64,000 nucleotides of DNA. Source: Isoetes taiwanensis (Eukaryota > Streptophyta > Lycopodiopsida > Isoetales > Isoetaceae). The stretch covers positions 18,157,018-18,221,017 of the forward strand of contig JAJEKV010000020.1 of assembly GCA_021234155.1 (NCBI GenBank), read 5' to 3'. Both the position numbers and the translations under genes were made by a program. This document shows positions 48,123 to 58,909 of the stretch, one piece after another (the stretch's first letter is position 1; the number at the start of each line of letters is the position of its first letter). Below the pieces are notes generated by a model. The model searched no databases. It saw nothing but the letters and a program-made list of their open reading frames with translations, and was not told the DNA's origin.

Positions 48123-49644
48123 CTATTCTTGAAATCGCCGGTAGGATGGATTATCCTCAAGAAACTTCTTAACTTGGGCCGTTCCTGCCGAGCGTCCCAA
48201 GTTCCTGAGGATGTTGGTTGATGTCCCGCCCTGCAAGGCTTGCACCAAGTCTTCTACCCTGCGGTCGAACGTGTAGGCCGCGGTCACTGCTAGTCTTCCT
48301 TGCCGTCGGTAGGGTATGGTGAAATCGAAGATGTCAAGTGCCATCGTTCTCTTGACTAGGATGACATGGTCAACTGTTGTGAGTAGTCGAGCATGCCTGC
48401 CAAAGCCGGAGAGTGCGATGAGCATGAACACTCCTTCTTCGCCTCTTGGGCTGAACTTGCGGTGTATGACTGCTATCCTTCCGTCCGTCAGCAGGGGCAG
48501 ATAGTACCTCAGCGACCTGTCCCTGCTTGCTGCTAAGGATTCGTTGTCCCCTCGGCCACCAGCTCTATGTCTTCCGGCATATTCGTCGACCTCCACCTCG
48601 GTGAATTCTCTATAATCCCTGACTGTCGAAGAGATTCGTCTGAGGTCGATCTCGCCTCTTCTCTCTGTGGGGGCTGGTGTCGAAGAGCTCGACATCAAAA
48701 TGTTCGTGGTCTTGCCACGGATCCCCATCCGCTCTTGGATGGCGTAAAACTCCTCTTCAGTCGGCAAGTCCCGAGCTTCCATTATTTGCCTGATGTTGCT
48801 GTAGGCTTGGATGTCTGAAGTCGACTCTCCGGTGTAGGTGTCGCTTACCTGAATCGGGAAGTCGGAAGCTCCCCGACGATGAAATCATCCAAATCTGGTT
48901 GCTGCCGCAGTTGGTGCAGCAACTCGTCGAGTCGGTACTCCCTTTCCCTGCATTCGGGGAGGTTCTGGATGTCGTTGAGGAGCAGGTATTCCTCGCCATC
49001 GATGATGATGGGGGCTAGGCTTTGATACCTAGCCCGAGCGGCGGAGCGATCCTAAGGGTCTGTCGGTCCCATTCGAAGTCCTGTAACTCCTGCTCTGCTA
49101 GCTGCCGCTCTTCTTTTGGGTCGAGCTCGATGTAGTCCTCGTCATCCGATTCCTCGTCTTCGGCTCTTCCTTCTTGCTCCTGTTGGTACTGCAAAAGGAG
49201 CTGATCTACTGCTGAGGAGGCTAAGGGGTCTACATCCATGGGAGGAATAGAGGTTTCCCCCATGGGGTTTTCGGCACGGTGGGAAAGAAAGATCGCTAAG
49301 GCGGCGGTGTAGGAGAAATACTTGGTCCTGTCAACTGTCAAGACTATGTAGTCGGGCAAACTCTGAGCCTTGTTGGTCAGATACTTGGCAATATTGGGAA
49401 CATCACCCAAGGCTGCTTGGAGGGATGGCATGGGAACAAAATAGCCTGTACAAGGGGGGAGCTGCACTAAGGACGGTCCTACCCTAGCTTGGAACTCGGT
49501 CATGACTTCTCTATAGGCTGGGGTTGCGTGCAGAGTGGCTTGGACATCTATCTCTTTCCGAAAAACTTGGAATATGGCATTGACATCGGTCTCAGCTGCA
49601 TGGGCACTGGCGCTGTACCATCGCCTAAAGTCAGCGGTTGCCAT
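48123..49644 (-). pseudogene. accessory gene 2 of the H3-bearing element, unknown protein (~505 codons)
   Basis: Not recognised. The ATG at 49644 (MATADFRRWYS) opens a protein with a mostly helical N-terminal half and a strongly acidic patch (EDEESDDEDYIELDP). After a frameshift near 49030-49060 it continues PIIIDGEEYLLLNDI and LDELLHQLRQQPDLDDF. After another near 48850-48870 it reads GASDFPIQVSDTYTGEST. The C-terminal 219 codons (MEARDLPTEEEF to stop) have LRYYLPLLTDGRIAVIHR, VFMLIALSGFGRHARLLTTV and DHVILVKRTMALDIFDFTIP, hinting at an alpha/beta fold. No membrane segment or signal peptide is obvious. It has its own TATA box. Two frame breaks make this copy defective unless they are sequence errors. 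Confidence 0.6.
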
Positions 49645-49756
49645 GGATCTAGAGGAGATGGGACTAACAAACGGATGCAAAAGTGCCTTAGGGAGCTGGA
49701 AGATCGCCTAGAAGGTCGGGAGCAAACTTGTAGGATGTTAAGTGATAAATGGGGGC

Positions 49757-49766
49757 CTATTTATAG
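49757..49766 (-). promoter_or_regulatory. TATA box of accessory gene 2
   Basis: CTATAAATAG on the minus strand, 113 bp before the ATG at 49644, followed by GGCCCCCATTTAT. The same box and a similar following sequence (CATTTATAC after a C-rich run) precede the histone gene. Confidence 0.6.
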
Positions 49767-49958
49767 ATAAGGGAAAAACCCTAATTTTTGGGTGACTTGG
49801 AAAACTCTTGGGGTTGGGCAAATCTGGCCTATCTTGAGGTCCAAATGGGGATTGGAAGGCTGATTTGAGGGTTTGAGCATGACTGGGACTATCTAATGAA
49901 CCTATTGCAATAAACTAGAGGTCAATTGGATATGGCATGATAGAGAAAATGCTAGGAG

Positions 49959-50025
49959 GTCTCACGGTGTGCGCCAAGAAGCAAAACCAAAAGTTGGTTT
50001 TTGGTCTGGGCACATACCGTGAGAC
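49959..50025. repeat. 67-bp palindromic repeat, copy 1
   Basis: GTCTCACGGTGTGCGCC at the left and inverted GGCACATACCGTGAGAC at the right form a 17-bp imperfect stem. The inner part (AACCAAAAGTTGGTTTTTGG) is also self-complementary. Lies upstream of accessory gene 2. Confidence 0.9.
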
Positions 50026-50160
50026 ATTGGCCCTAATTTGATTTAGACTTATCCAATCAAGGTGAACTAAGGGTCTGGGCATGATAATCTCATCGAAATA
50101 CTCAAGATTGACACTTACTTGGCCGATTTAGAGACGTTTTGGACTAGTTTGGGCATGAAG

Positions 50161-50227
50161 GTCTCACGGTGTGCGCCAGGAAGCAAAACCAAAAGTTGGT
50201 TTTTGGTCTGGGCGCATACCGTGAGAC
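50161..50227. repeat. 67-bp palindromic repeat, copy 2
   Basis: Same sequence as copy 1 with a few changes (GGCGCATACC in the right arm, CCAGGAAGC in the middle). Starts 202 bp from copy 1 in the same orientation. Confidence 0.9.
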
Positions 50228-50372
50228 ATTGGGCACAACTTGGCCTACAAATGTCCAAATTTACTAAAACAAAAGCCAAATGTTGCTAATTCGACCTAAT
50301 TAACATCAACAATGCACTTCTAACTTACAACAAAACACTTTGTATTAAATAAAATTTTATCATTTACAAAAT

Positions 50373-51267
50373 TTACTGGGGTTCTCCCTTAATGTAGCTG
50401 GCCAGTTGCATGTCTTTCTTCATTAAGGTTACTCTCTTAGCATGTACGGTGCAGGCTGTGGAATCTTCAAAGTGCTGCACCAGCTTCTGTAACGCCAACA
50501 GCATCTCGTCCATTACCCTCATGCCGGTGTTGTACTCTTGTATGACTTCTCTCACCAGTCGGGCGAACGGTGCACGGGGAATAAGGAAGCCGAAGATGCG
50601 CTGAAAATGCCTAATCTCCCTGTAATGCTCATTTCTGGCTCTTGTTTTTGCTGGCTTCTTTGGAGGCTTGGGCATCTCAGGAGGTGGCTTGAGTGTCTGC
50701 TTCTTCGATGGCCGTCCACCCTCAACAAAGGTTACCTTGTTCTCCTGATAGTAGGAGTTATAAGCCTCCCACTTCTTCATGAACTCATTGTTCAGTTTCT
50801 TCTGGTAGACCCTGATAGGGTCTATCACATAAGATTCCCGGGCAGGTCGCAGCGCTTTCTTCCTATCCCAAGTTGGGTAGGGCGGGGGCGTCTGCACCTG
50901 TTCTGGCTGCTCCTGGTCCTGTGCTCCCTGCTCGTCACCTGGGGGCTTGGAAGAACTCCCACCCTCAAGATTAGGGTTGAAGTCCTCATCATCCGAGTCG
51001 TCTGATGAGGCTGGCTTGTCGGCCCGGCGAAAGCACTTCTGTCGAGGCGTTCGAGTGCACGTCCTCTTGGTCTACCTGCTGGTCTACCTCCTGGTCCTGT
51101 GCTCCCTGCTGGGATCCTTCCCTATTGTGCTCCTCGGAAACTGTTCCCTCACTCGATGAAGGCTGGTCTCCTCTCGCAAGAAGACGCTCCCGAAGCATCT
51201 GCTGAATCTGGGCGCTGGTCGTTGTGCCTCCACGAGGAACCCGAGCAGTTTGTTTGGTTCTGGCCAT
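50373..51267 (-). CDS. divergent histone H3 encoded inside an LTR retrotransposon (one frame break)
   Basis: The ATG at 51267 starts MARTKQTAR, identical to the first nine codons of histone H3, then VPRGGTTTS instead of KSTGGKAPR. The first frame (92 codons; Gln/Asp/Glu-rich) stops at 50989. The second frame overlaps it by up to ~100 bp and continues to 50373. It has an acidic serine stretch (SSDDSDDEDF), a ~60-residue segment I do not recognise, a Lys/Pro-rich stretch with KKP, and an H3 histone fold at 50624-50376. Fold landmarks: YREIRHFQ (H3: LREIRRYQ), FARLVREVIQEYNT (FQRLVREIAQDFKT), LALQ, FEDSTACTVHAKRVT (FEDTNLCAIHAKRVT) and KDMQLASYIKGE (KDIQLARRIRGE). Helix 2 is about five residues short. 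Tail and fold are ~200 residues apart, against ~35 in H3. A frameshift or a short intron at 51085-50990 would join the parts. Confidence 0.88.
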
Positions 51268-51369
51268 ATCTTACGATTCGTCGATCGGAGGTCGGGCGCC
51301 CAAAAATTGCCTCAAAAAGTGGGAGCAATTTTCTAAAGAGGAAACGTATAAATGAGGGGGGGTCTAGGT

Positions 51370-51379
51370 CTATTTATAG
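51370..51379 (-). promoter_or_regulatory. TATA box of the histone H3-like gene
   Basis: CTATAAATAG on the minus strand, 103 bp before the ATG at 51267 and preceded by TTGCCCAA. It matches the box of accessory gene 2 in sequence and nearly in distance, suggesting a duplicated promoter separate from the LTR. Confidence 0.6.
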
Positions 51380-51479
51380 TTGGGCAATTTTAGGTCAAAT
51401 TCTAAGTTACTCTTTTGGATGTGCTAAGGCACCTATTAACCTATTACATATGCTTACTTCAGACTTTTCTAACCCATTG

Positions 51480-51546
51480 GTCTCACGGTGTACGCCTGGA
51501 AGCAAAACCAATTGTTGGTTTTTGGTCTGGGCGCATACCGTGAGAC
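51480..51546. repeat. 67-bp palindromic repeat, copy 3
   Basis: GTCTCACGGTGTACGCC ... GGCGCATACCGTGAGAC with the same inner palindrome; about 100 bp upstream of the TATA box of the histone gene. Confidence 0.9.
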
Positions 51547-51690
51547 ATTTGGCATTTTTGACTAATTTTTATGATTTCTAGGCATATTCTTAGGGGTATA
51601 ATATATATATCTAGCTAATTCTTACCTTAAAACTCGATTTAGCATGTTAGTTTGTTAAAATTCATCATGTTTCAAGGTAATTATGGCCAT

Positions 51691-51757
51691 GTCTCATGGT
51701 GTGCGCTGGGAGCAAAAACCAAATTTTGGTTTTTGGCCTGGGCGCATACCGTGAGAC
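51691..51757. repeat. 67-bp palindromic repeat, copy 4
   Basis: GTCTCATGGTGTGCGCT ... GGCGCATACCGTGAGAC, 211 bp from copy 3, same orientation; the most diverged left arm of the four. Confidence 0.88.
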
Positions 51758-51935
51758 CTCTGCTAGTTTAGGTCAAAATTTATTCAACTTCTCAGTTTTT
51801 CTTGGTTTTTCAATGCCTCTAACTGTTACTAGCTTAGCACATACTACACAAATGAGAAAAGAGGTTTGAGAATCCTACTAAGTTAGTACTACTGGGAACA
51901 TGGTCAGTGCTTTGCTCTTGGTCACCAAGAACATT

Positions 51936-51947
51936 GCTCTGATACCA
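51936..51947 (-). other. primer binding site, initiator tRNA-Met
   Basis: TGGTATCAGAGC on the minus strand, one base after the LTR end. It is the classic complement of the 3' end of plant initiator methionine tRNA, and fixes the strand and 5' end of the H3-bearing element. Confidence 0.93.
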
Positions 51948-51948
51948 C

Positions 51949-53508
51949 TGTGATGTCCCCTACTCGTATACGGTGCACCGTATACAAATAGGAATTCATC
52001 CCCCATACCAGCTCCATATTGATACAGGGCCCTCCACGTATCACTGCAACCTTGATGAGTTCCAGTGGGAAGAATGAAGGGGTCATTTTACCCTGTCTCC
52101 CATAGGGCCTACCTAGCTGCGAAAGCGTAAACATACATGTCAGTATATATCATCACATCACATAACCATCTCGAGGATGGCTCATCACATATCTGCATAG
52201 ACAAAGATCAGCACAGCATATATGGGAATCCTACCCAAGGCTCAGACTCAAGGGGATGACTGACGGCTTGGGTCTCTAGAGTTCATTGCAGACAGAATTC
52301 ATGGCAATGGATTTGGCTGGCATAAGAACATGGCTTAGGGTAGTCCACTCCATCCGCCCCTCCTGTGTAGACTTTGCAGAGTAGGTTGAAAAGTGTTGGG
52401 ACCTGACTGTAGCCCGCCGGATGCATAGCCAAAGGGGCTATTTCTGGGTTGCATCTCCCCAGTTCCGATGGGGCAGGTAGGGATCACTCCCTCCAGAGAT
52501 CTACATGCTGACTCAAGGTGACTAGAGGGCCACTGCCCTTATTCGACTTGAACCCAATGGAGAGTGACGCATCACTCCACGGGTGTCGAGCCCATGCCTT
52601 GCCCACACGCAGTGGCAAGCCATTAGACCTAGTCTACAGAGATCCCCGACAGACTTTACACACCAGAGGGATCGTTCTCCTGGGTCAGGACATGAACCTC
52701 CTTGTAAGCCAGTCTGGCCCCTTCACCCACAACCAGGTATGGCTCCTGTACACAGGCCGAATTTACAGTGTGCTAAAGAGGCTAGCTAGGAGCATCAACT
52801 ACCAGGCTTTAGGGTCTCTACCCCCCCTTCTCAATACAATGAGTTCACAGAGATACATCATGCTACATATCACAGAAGAACTAAAGAACAAGATCTAATC
52901 TAAATCACAGAGTTAGGTTCTTTAGTTAGGGCTCGATATCAATTTAATAGGCTAAACTTACTTATTCAATGACTGGGAGGCGGTTTAGGCTATTAAATTG
53001 ACAAAATACCTGATCCTTGGCTCGCTCCTCCTGCTCTGAACTCGACCATCCTGCTGAGCTGCTAGAAGATGAAGCTAGAAGGGAAAACTGATGAGCTAGA
53101 TCGCTCAGACAGGGCTTGGGAGGCAGTTTTGGCTCTTGGAACAAGCAAAACAGAGACCTAGAATGCTATAGACCAAAATAGCAAGTTAGGGTTTCCTTTA
53201 CCTAAATAGACAAGGGGTTAGGGCTAGGGTTTCCCATTATCCCTTTAAGCATGTGGGATAATTGGGTATGGCCCACTTGCCTTTATTAAGTGGCATAAAG
53301 TGTCCACATGGGAAAATGTGTACACTTGGATAAATGTGCACATGGGTAAATGTGCACATTAATAAATGCACACACCTTGCAAGTTGCCCCCCTAGGGTGC
53401 TACCTGCTTGGCTACACGTCGGCGTACACGTCAGTCGGGGTGCCGTGTACGCATGACGAGGCAGTACAGTATACGTCCTGGGACCGTATACTGTGCTGGA
53501 ATGTCACA
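51949..53508 (-). repeat. 5' LTR of the H3-bearing gypsy element, 1560 bp
   Basis: On the minus strand TGTGACATTCC to GGGGACATCACA, followed by the primer site. Next to the 3' end is a perfect 20-bp palindrome (GTATACGGTGCACCGTATAC, 51966-51985). Near the other end a CAGTATACG/CGTATACTG stem lies at about 53468-53494. Homologous to the solo LTR at 24881-26496. The outer target duplication cannot be checked because the 3' LTR is missing. Confidence 0.9.
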
Positions 53509-54860
<1,352 letters not shown>

Positions 54861-55236
54861 ATTGGAAAATAGGATTTACAAGGAAATCAACTAATAGGGT
54901 TCTCTAATCTAAGGTAGGATTATATCTCATGAATCTTTGGCCCTACCTTGAATCTACACCATATCTTCTTGATTAGTAACAATGCAATTTGCAATGATAC
55001 ATCTAGACATATTCCTAAACACAATTGCTCCCCAGTAAAAGTCAACAATGATCATTAATACTTTTGTCCTTTCCAACATAGCTAATTCAAACATCAATCA
55101 TCTCAACAAACGCTAATAATCAGAAACTCCTCATGTATGTTGGTTGTCAAAATCGATCCCTTCTCCCAACAAGCCTCTATTTTACATGGCACCAAACCAG
55201 GCTCAAATGAAAGCCCTCTACCTTTATTTAGATAAT

Positions 55237-55496
55237 GAATGTGTTTCCTTGCGAACTTGGTGTCTTTTTTTCTAAGCACGCATTGCATTGTCAAATGTTG
55301 GACTTTAATAGTGTACCAAGCAACAATTTGCCCTTGCCAATTTTCAAAGATTTTGTCTCTACAGAAATCCTAGAGAGATGAAACGAAATCTTGCAATAAA
55401 TTTTTTGTATGAATGTGTTTCCTTGCAAACTTACTTCCTTTTTTTTTTTAAGCAGGCATTGCATTGTCAAATGTTGGACGTTAATAATTGTGCACC
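55237..55496. repeat. pair of ~85-bp direct repeats
   Basis: 55237-55318 and 55411-55496 share GAATGTGTTTCCTTGC, a T-rich run, CATTGCATTGTCAAATGTTG and GACNTTAATA with about 85% identity. A short tandem AGAATATGC repeat follows at about 55583-55612. Confidence 0.75.
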
Positions 55497-56490
55497 GAGA
55501 AGGCTGCCGCAATAATTTTTGGGTTGCCCCTGGGGGACAAACCCTTGCTCATGTGGGTTTTCGGCATATTCCAAGTATATGCTAGAATATGCTAGAATAT
55601 GCCTAGAATATGCCGAAACCTGCGCCAAACCTGCTGTTTCCTGTAAATTGGCGGTCATCAGTGTTGCTGGGTAGTCGTTGTGCAAACTGGCTAACCGGTT
55701 GTGCTGTTCCTACAGAATATGGGCATTTATATATCTGAACTGAGCCGGATTTGCTGCTCAGGAACGCGCCCTTACTTATTCTTCTACATATTCACTGATA
55801 AAATTCTACCTGAACTTTAATGTTGACAACTTGATCTACGTCAGTGAGTTGTTTTCAGGTAACTAATAATTCATTTGGTTTGTTGAGGATTTAAAGGGTC
55901 GGAAAGCTTAAGGAGAAACTGGGAGAACCTTTAATTTTATTAAATTACCCTCGGCTCTTCTAATCAAAGCACAACAGTCACCATTTGTGCTTCAAATTTT
56001 AATTCATGGTCCTCTCTTCCAGATATATTCCTTCAAATAAAGGAGGGCTACTTGTGTGTCTTCTGTCCCTGATTTATTCCACATAAGCTCTTTTTCTATT
56101 TTATCAAGGGTAAGATTCTCCAAGTCTGCATATGGTTTTAGAAGTCATTTTATAGCATCTGCAAACAAAATTTATGTGGTTTCCTCTAGATATTCTTATC
56201 CTTTTTCTTCAGTTCCATGTGCATGATCTCTGTGTAATATTGCATTTATTGTATCCACAATCTGTTCAAAACATTTTTTCCTCCATCCATTCCATATTCC
56301 TTTGCATTCTAGTTCATCTGTGCATCCGGATCACCTACTTTGCATCCCAACTACTGTTTGTGACTTCTAAATCCAAATGAGAAAATTTATATCACAACTG
56401 AACTGCTGTGGATTAATTGACGCAATAATTAGCTATCAATAATCTCATTTTGTCTTAGTAATTGTGGTTGCCTGGTCAATAAACTTGTAG
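55497..56490. other. spacer, possibly lost 5' part of the amidohydrolase gene
   Basis: I looked for the upstream part of the amidohydrolase (the conserved FNPYLWP segment) and did not find it. Confidence 0.35.
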
Positions 56491-58014
56491 ATGACCAATC
56501 AAGTGGGGAGAGAAATGTTCAAGAAAGCAAGAGAGCTTGGAGTTGTTGTGTCATTTATGTGCTTCAAGGTATTAACATCCCCAAAGCTTTTATGCTACAA
56601 GTTGAAATTGGTTTTAGTGATGCTTAGAACTAGTTTTCTTGCTTACGTTGTTCTGAAAAATCACTGCTCTTTGAATTCCTGCATGCAGGACAAAGGATGT
56701 ATTCCGTATGCAAATAAAACTCATCCCATCCATCCTTCAATATATCCAAATGGCTTTCTTATATACTTCTCTGCATTCTTTGTTGTTAGATAGGGACTTA
56801 TCAGGATCATTATCAAAAGGGCTTCTTAGCTTGCTGTCAATTTGGTAGTTTAGAAAGGATAGATTGTTCATCGCAAGGTCCTTTTGTGCCAGCACCAAAG
56901 TCCTCCTATTTTTCTCCCACCTAAGCATTCCCTTCTCCCTTAGCTTAGAGTATATGGATGGGTAATACGATCATGATGTAGGTACAATATTTCAGCAGCA
57001 AACTTAATTATTTTTCTACCTTTATGTGATAAATTCAGGAATTCTTCTTACATGCAACGGAGATCAGGTCCCTATGCACTGATTTCCCAGAGACAATGGT
57101 CCTTATTGACCATTTTGGGTTTTGCAATCTTCCCATGCAAGTAAGGAAGAACGTTCTATTTAATGTTCACATGATTAATCTACCGTCTTCTTTGCTTGCT
57201 GCATAAATGCAGGACAATAGAAGAAAACAATACACATTTATTTTCGTTCTTTCAACTTGCAAGAGTTCTAAGCTTCTGAGAGGCAGGGTAATAATATATG
57301 GTTCCAAACCATATCTGCTACAAGAAGTTTAAGACCCATATGAAGCACCCTGTAACTTTGGCCATCTTAAAATGTTTGGCCAGTTAGATTGTCTTGACAT
57401 ACTGGGAGCTATTGGGGTGTTATATTTTCATGTCCAACTAAGAGTCACTTAAACTAGTAGTGCATCTCTACTACTTCTGTGGTGAAATATTTAGGTTGGG
57501 GTAGTCCTTTTTGGAGGAAGGAGATGTGGCACCTCTAATTAGCAAAGAAAATGAAAGTCATCAATTAACAATAGTTTACACATCTTATTCTTGCTTTCTG
57601 TTGAACCATAGATTGCTTTCACGTACAGTTAGATATATATATCCAAACAGCGATTGCAGGTTTATGTCAAAGGAAGTGCATTCTTTCGTATTTGAAAAGA
57701 GCAATTTTTGTACAGGGATACATGGCCACTTCTACAACAGTTATGGGGAAGGTAGCTTTTGTTATAATTTTTGAATAACACTGTAACATGGATAAGTACG
57801 ACTGTCTGTGTTCATGCAGTGATTTTCCTTATATTGAGAATGAATGTGGTTATGCAAACTTAGTAAAAATTCTCCAATGGCATGCAACGAAGGCTATATC
57901 TCAGAGGAAGACCTGTCCTGGGTAATGGGAAGAAAGCTCAGGAGCTTTTTCAAGGAGCATGGTCAAATTAAGAGCTACATGCATATGAAGGACGAAACTT
58001 TTGGTTCAGACTAA
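56491..58014 (+). pseudogene. plant amidohydrolase (PF04909-type, metal-dependent hydrolase), 3' part, probably decayed
   Basis: Exon-like blocks in order. 56491-56568: MTNQVGREMFKKARELGVVV to FMCFK, ending at a GT donor. 57039-57140: LHATEIRSLCTDFPETMVLIDHFGFC, between AG and GTAAGG. 57213 on: TIEENNTHLFSFFQLAR in a shifted frame. 57660-57751: VYVKGSAFFRI, a TGA at 57693-57695, then YRDTWPLLQQ. 57820 on: SDFPYIENECGY, spliced in phase with the previous block as WGSDFPY. Then, in another frame, ISEEDLSWVMGRKLRSFF to a TAA at 58012. These match the C-terminal half of plant amidohydrolase-2 proteins, including the DH and SDFP metal-site regions. The stop, the frame shifts and the absent 5' half indicate a pseudogene, though the splice sites are well kept. 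Confidence 0.72.
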
Positions 58015-58909
58015 AACTTTTTGGCAATGAAAAATGAATGGACCAACATCCAAATCAATTAATTAATAACAGAAGAAAAAATCAAGAACTGAATGCCAGC
58101 CAGCTAATGCAGAAATTGATCACCTGGCATATCATGCCAGTAATTGGCTCAGCCTGATAGCTCGCCACATATTTAAAAGAGGCAGAAGAAAGTGCGAAGA
58201 TGCAAGCAAATAGAAAGGTTACAGTGGTAAGTGAGTTTGACTTTTCAAAAACCATTTCATTTCATGTCATCATTATTCTTTCACATATGTGGCCCTTCTA
58301 CTGACTAGGATGATAAATATCTTTAAACAACCTTCCTACCTTTCAAACTTTTAATATAGGCACTGGCCAGATTTTGTATAATGTGGTATAACGAAATCTC
58401 ATTGGAGATATGTATTTCAAGCGGCAAAGATATACGGACATTCAAGTAAGGACTAGCATTATGAAAGTAGTCAATTCCATTGACATTCGATCCTTTTGGG
58501 CCTTTCTTTAGAACAAATTCCAAAGGACCTATTATCAAACATGTGATAGCAAACTTGCTTACTATATCAGAACACCTGCCTATATAAATCATCTACTATT
58601 CTTCAATCCATTATATGCTGCGATATACATATTTCATAAGACCACCAACTATAATTCACTATTGTCCACAACCTTAAGCATGTATTGCAAGGCAACTCAT
58701 AAACATAAGCCTCTGCCCTATTGTCTTTTTGTTATGACCACAAACAACTTATAAAAGGCTTATAAAAGCATTTATATCTATGCAAACTTCCCGAAGACAT
58801 GCACAACACCAGAACCCAGTATACTAACTACACACAATACCTCAGACCAAATTTATGCTTTGCCGGCACCGTCTAGCAAGTTTACCATCAAACAACTATG
58901 AAAACTCTG
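58015..58909. other. spacer, no gene seen
   Basis: AT-rich. An 89-codon minus-strand frame at 58323-58592 has no recognisable features. Confidence 0.4.

Larger units (their letters stand above)
44799..53508 (-). mobile_element. chromovirus-like gypsy element carrying a histone H3 gene and a second accessory gene
   Basis: From right to left: 5' LTR (53508-51949), initiator-Met primer site, leader, histone H3-like gene, spacer, unknown gene, gag, protease, RT and RNase H. It is cut at about 44799 by the insertion of the family-2 gypsy element, and integrase and 3' LTR are missing. The two additional genes between primer site and gag are each preceded by a similar promoter-like module. RT and RNase H resemble chromoviruses ([29 protein letters not shown]). 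Several frameshifts and stops show it is an old copy. The solo LTR at 24881-26496 proves that other members of the family transposed. Confidence 0.88.

Noticed and set aside
50989-51267. The MARTKQTAR start as a coincidence
   Set aside because: Nine exact residues followed on the same strand by an H3 histone fold 200 residues later cannot reasonably be chance.
51936-51947. A tRNA-Met gene
   Set aside because: Only 12 bases match, complementary to the tRNA 3' end and adjacent to an LTR; it is a primer binding site.
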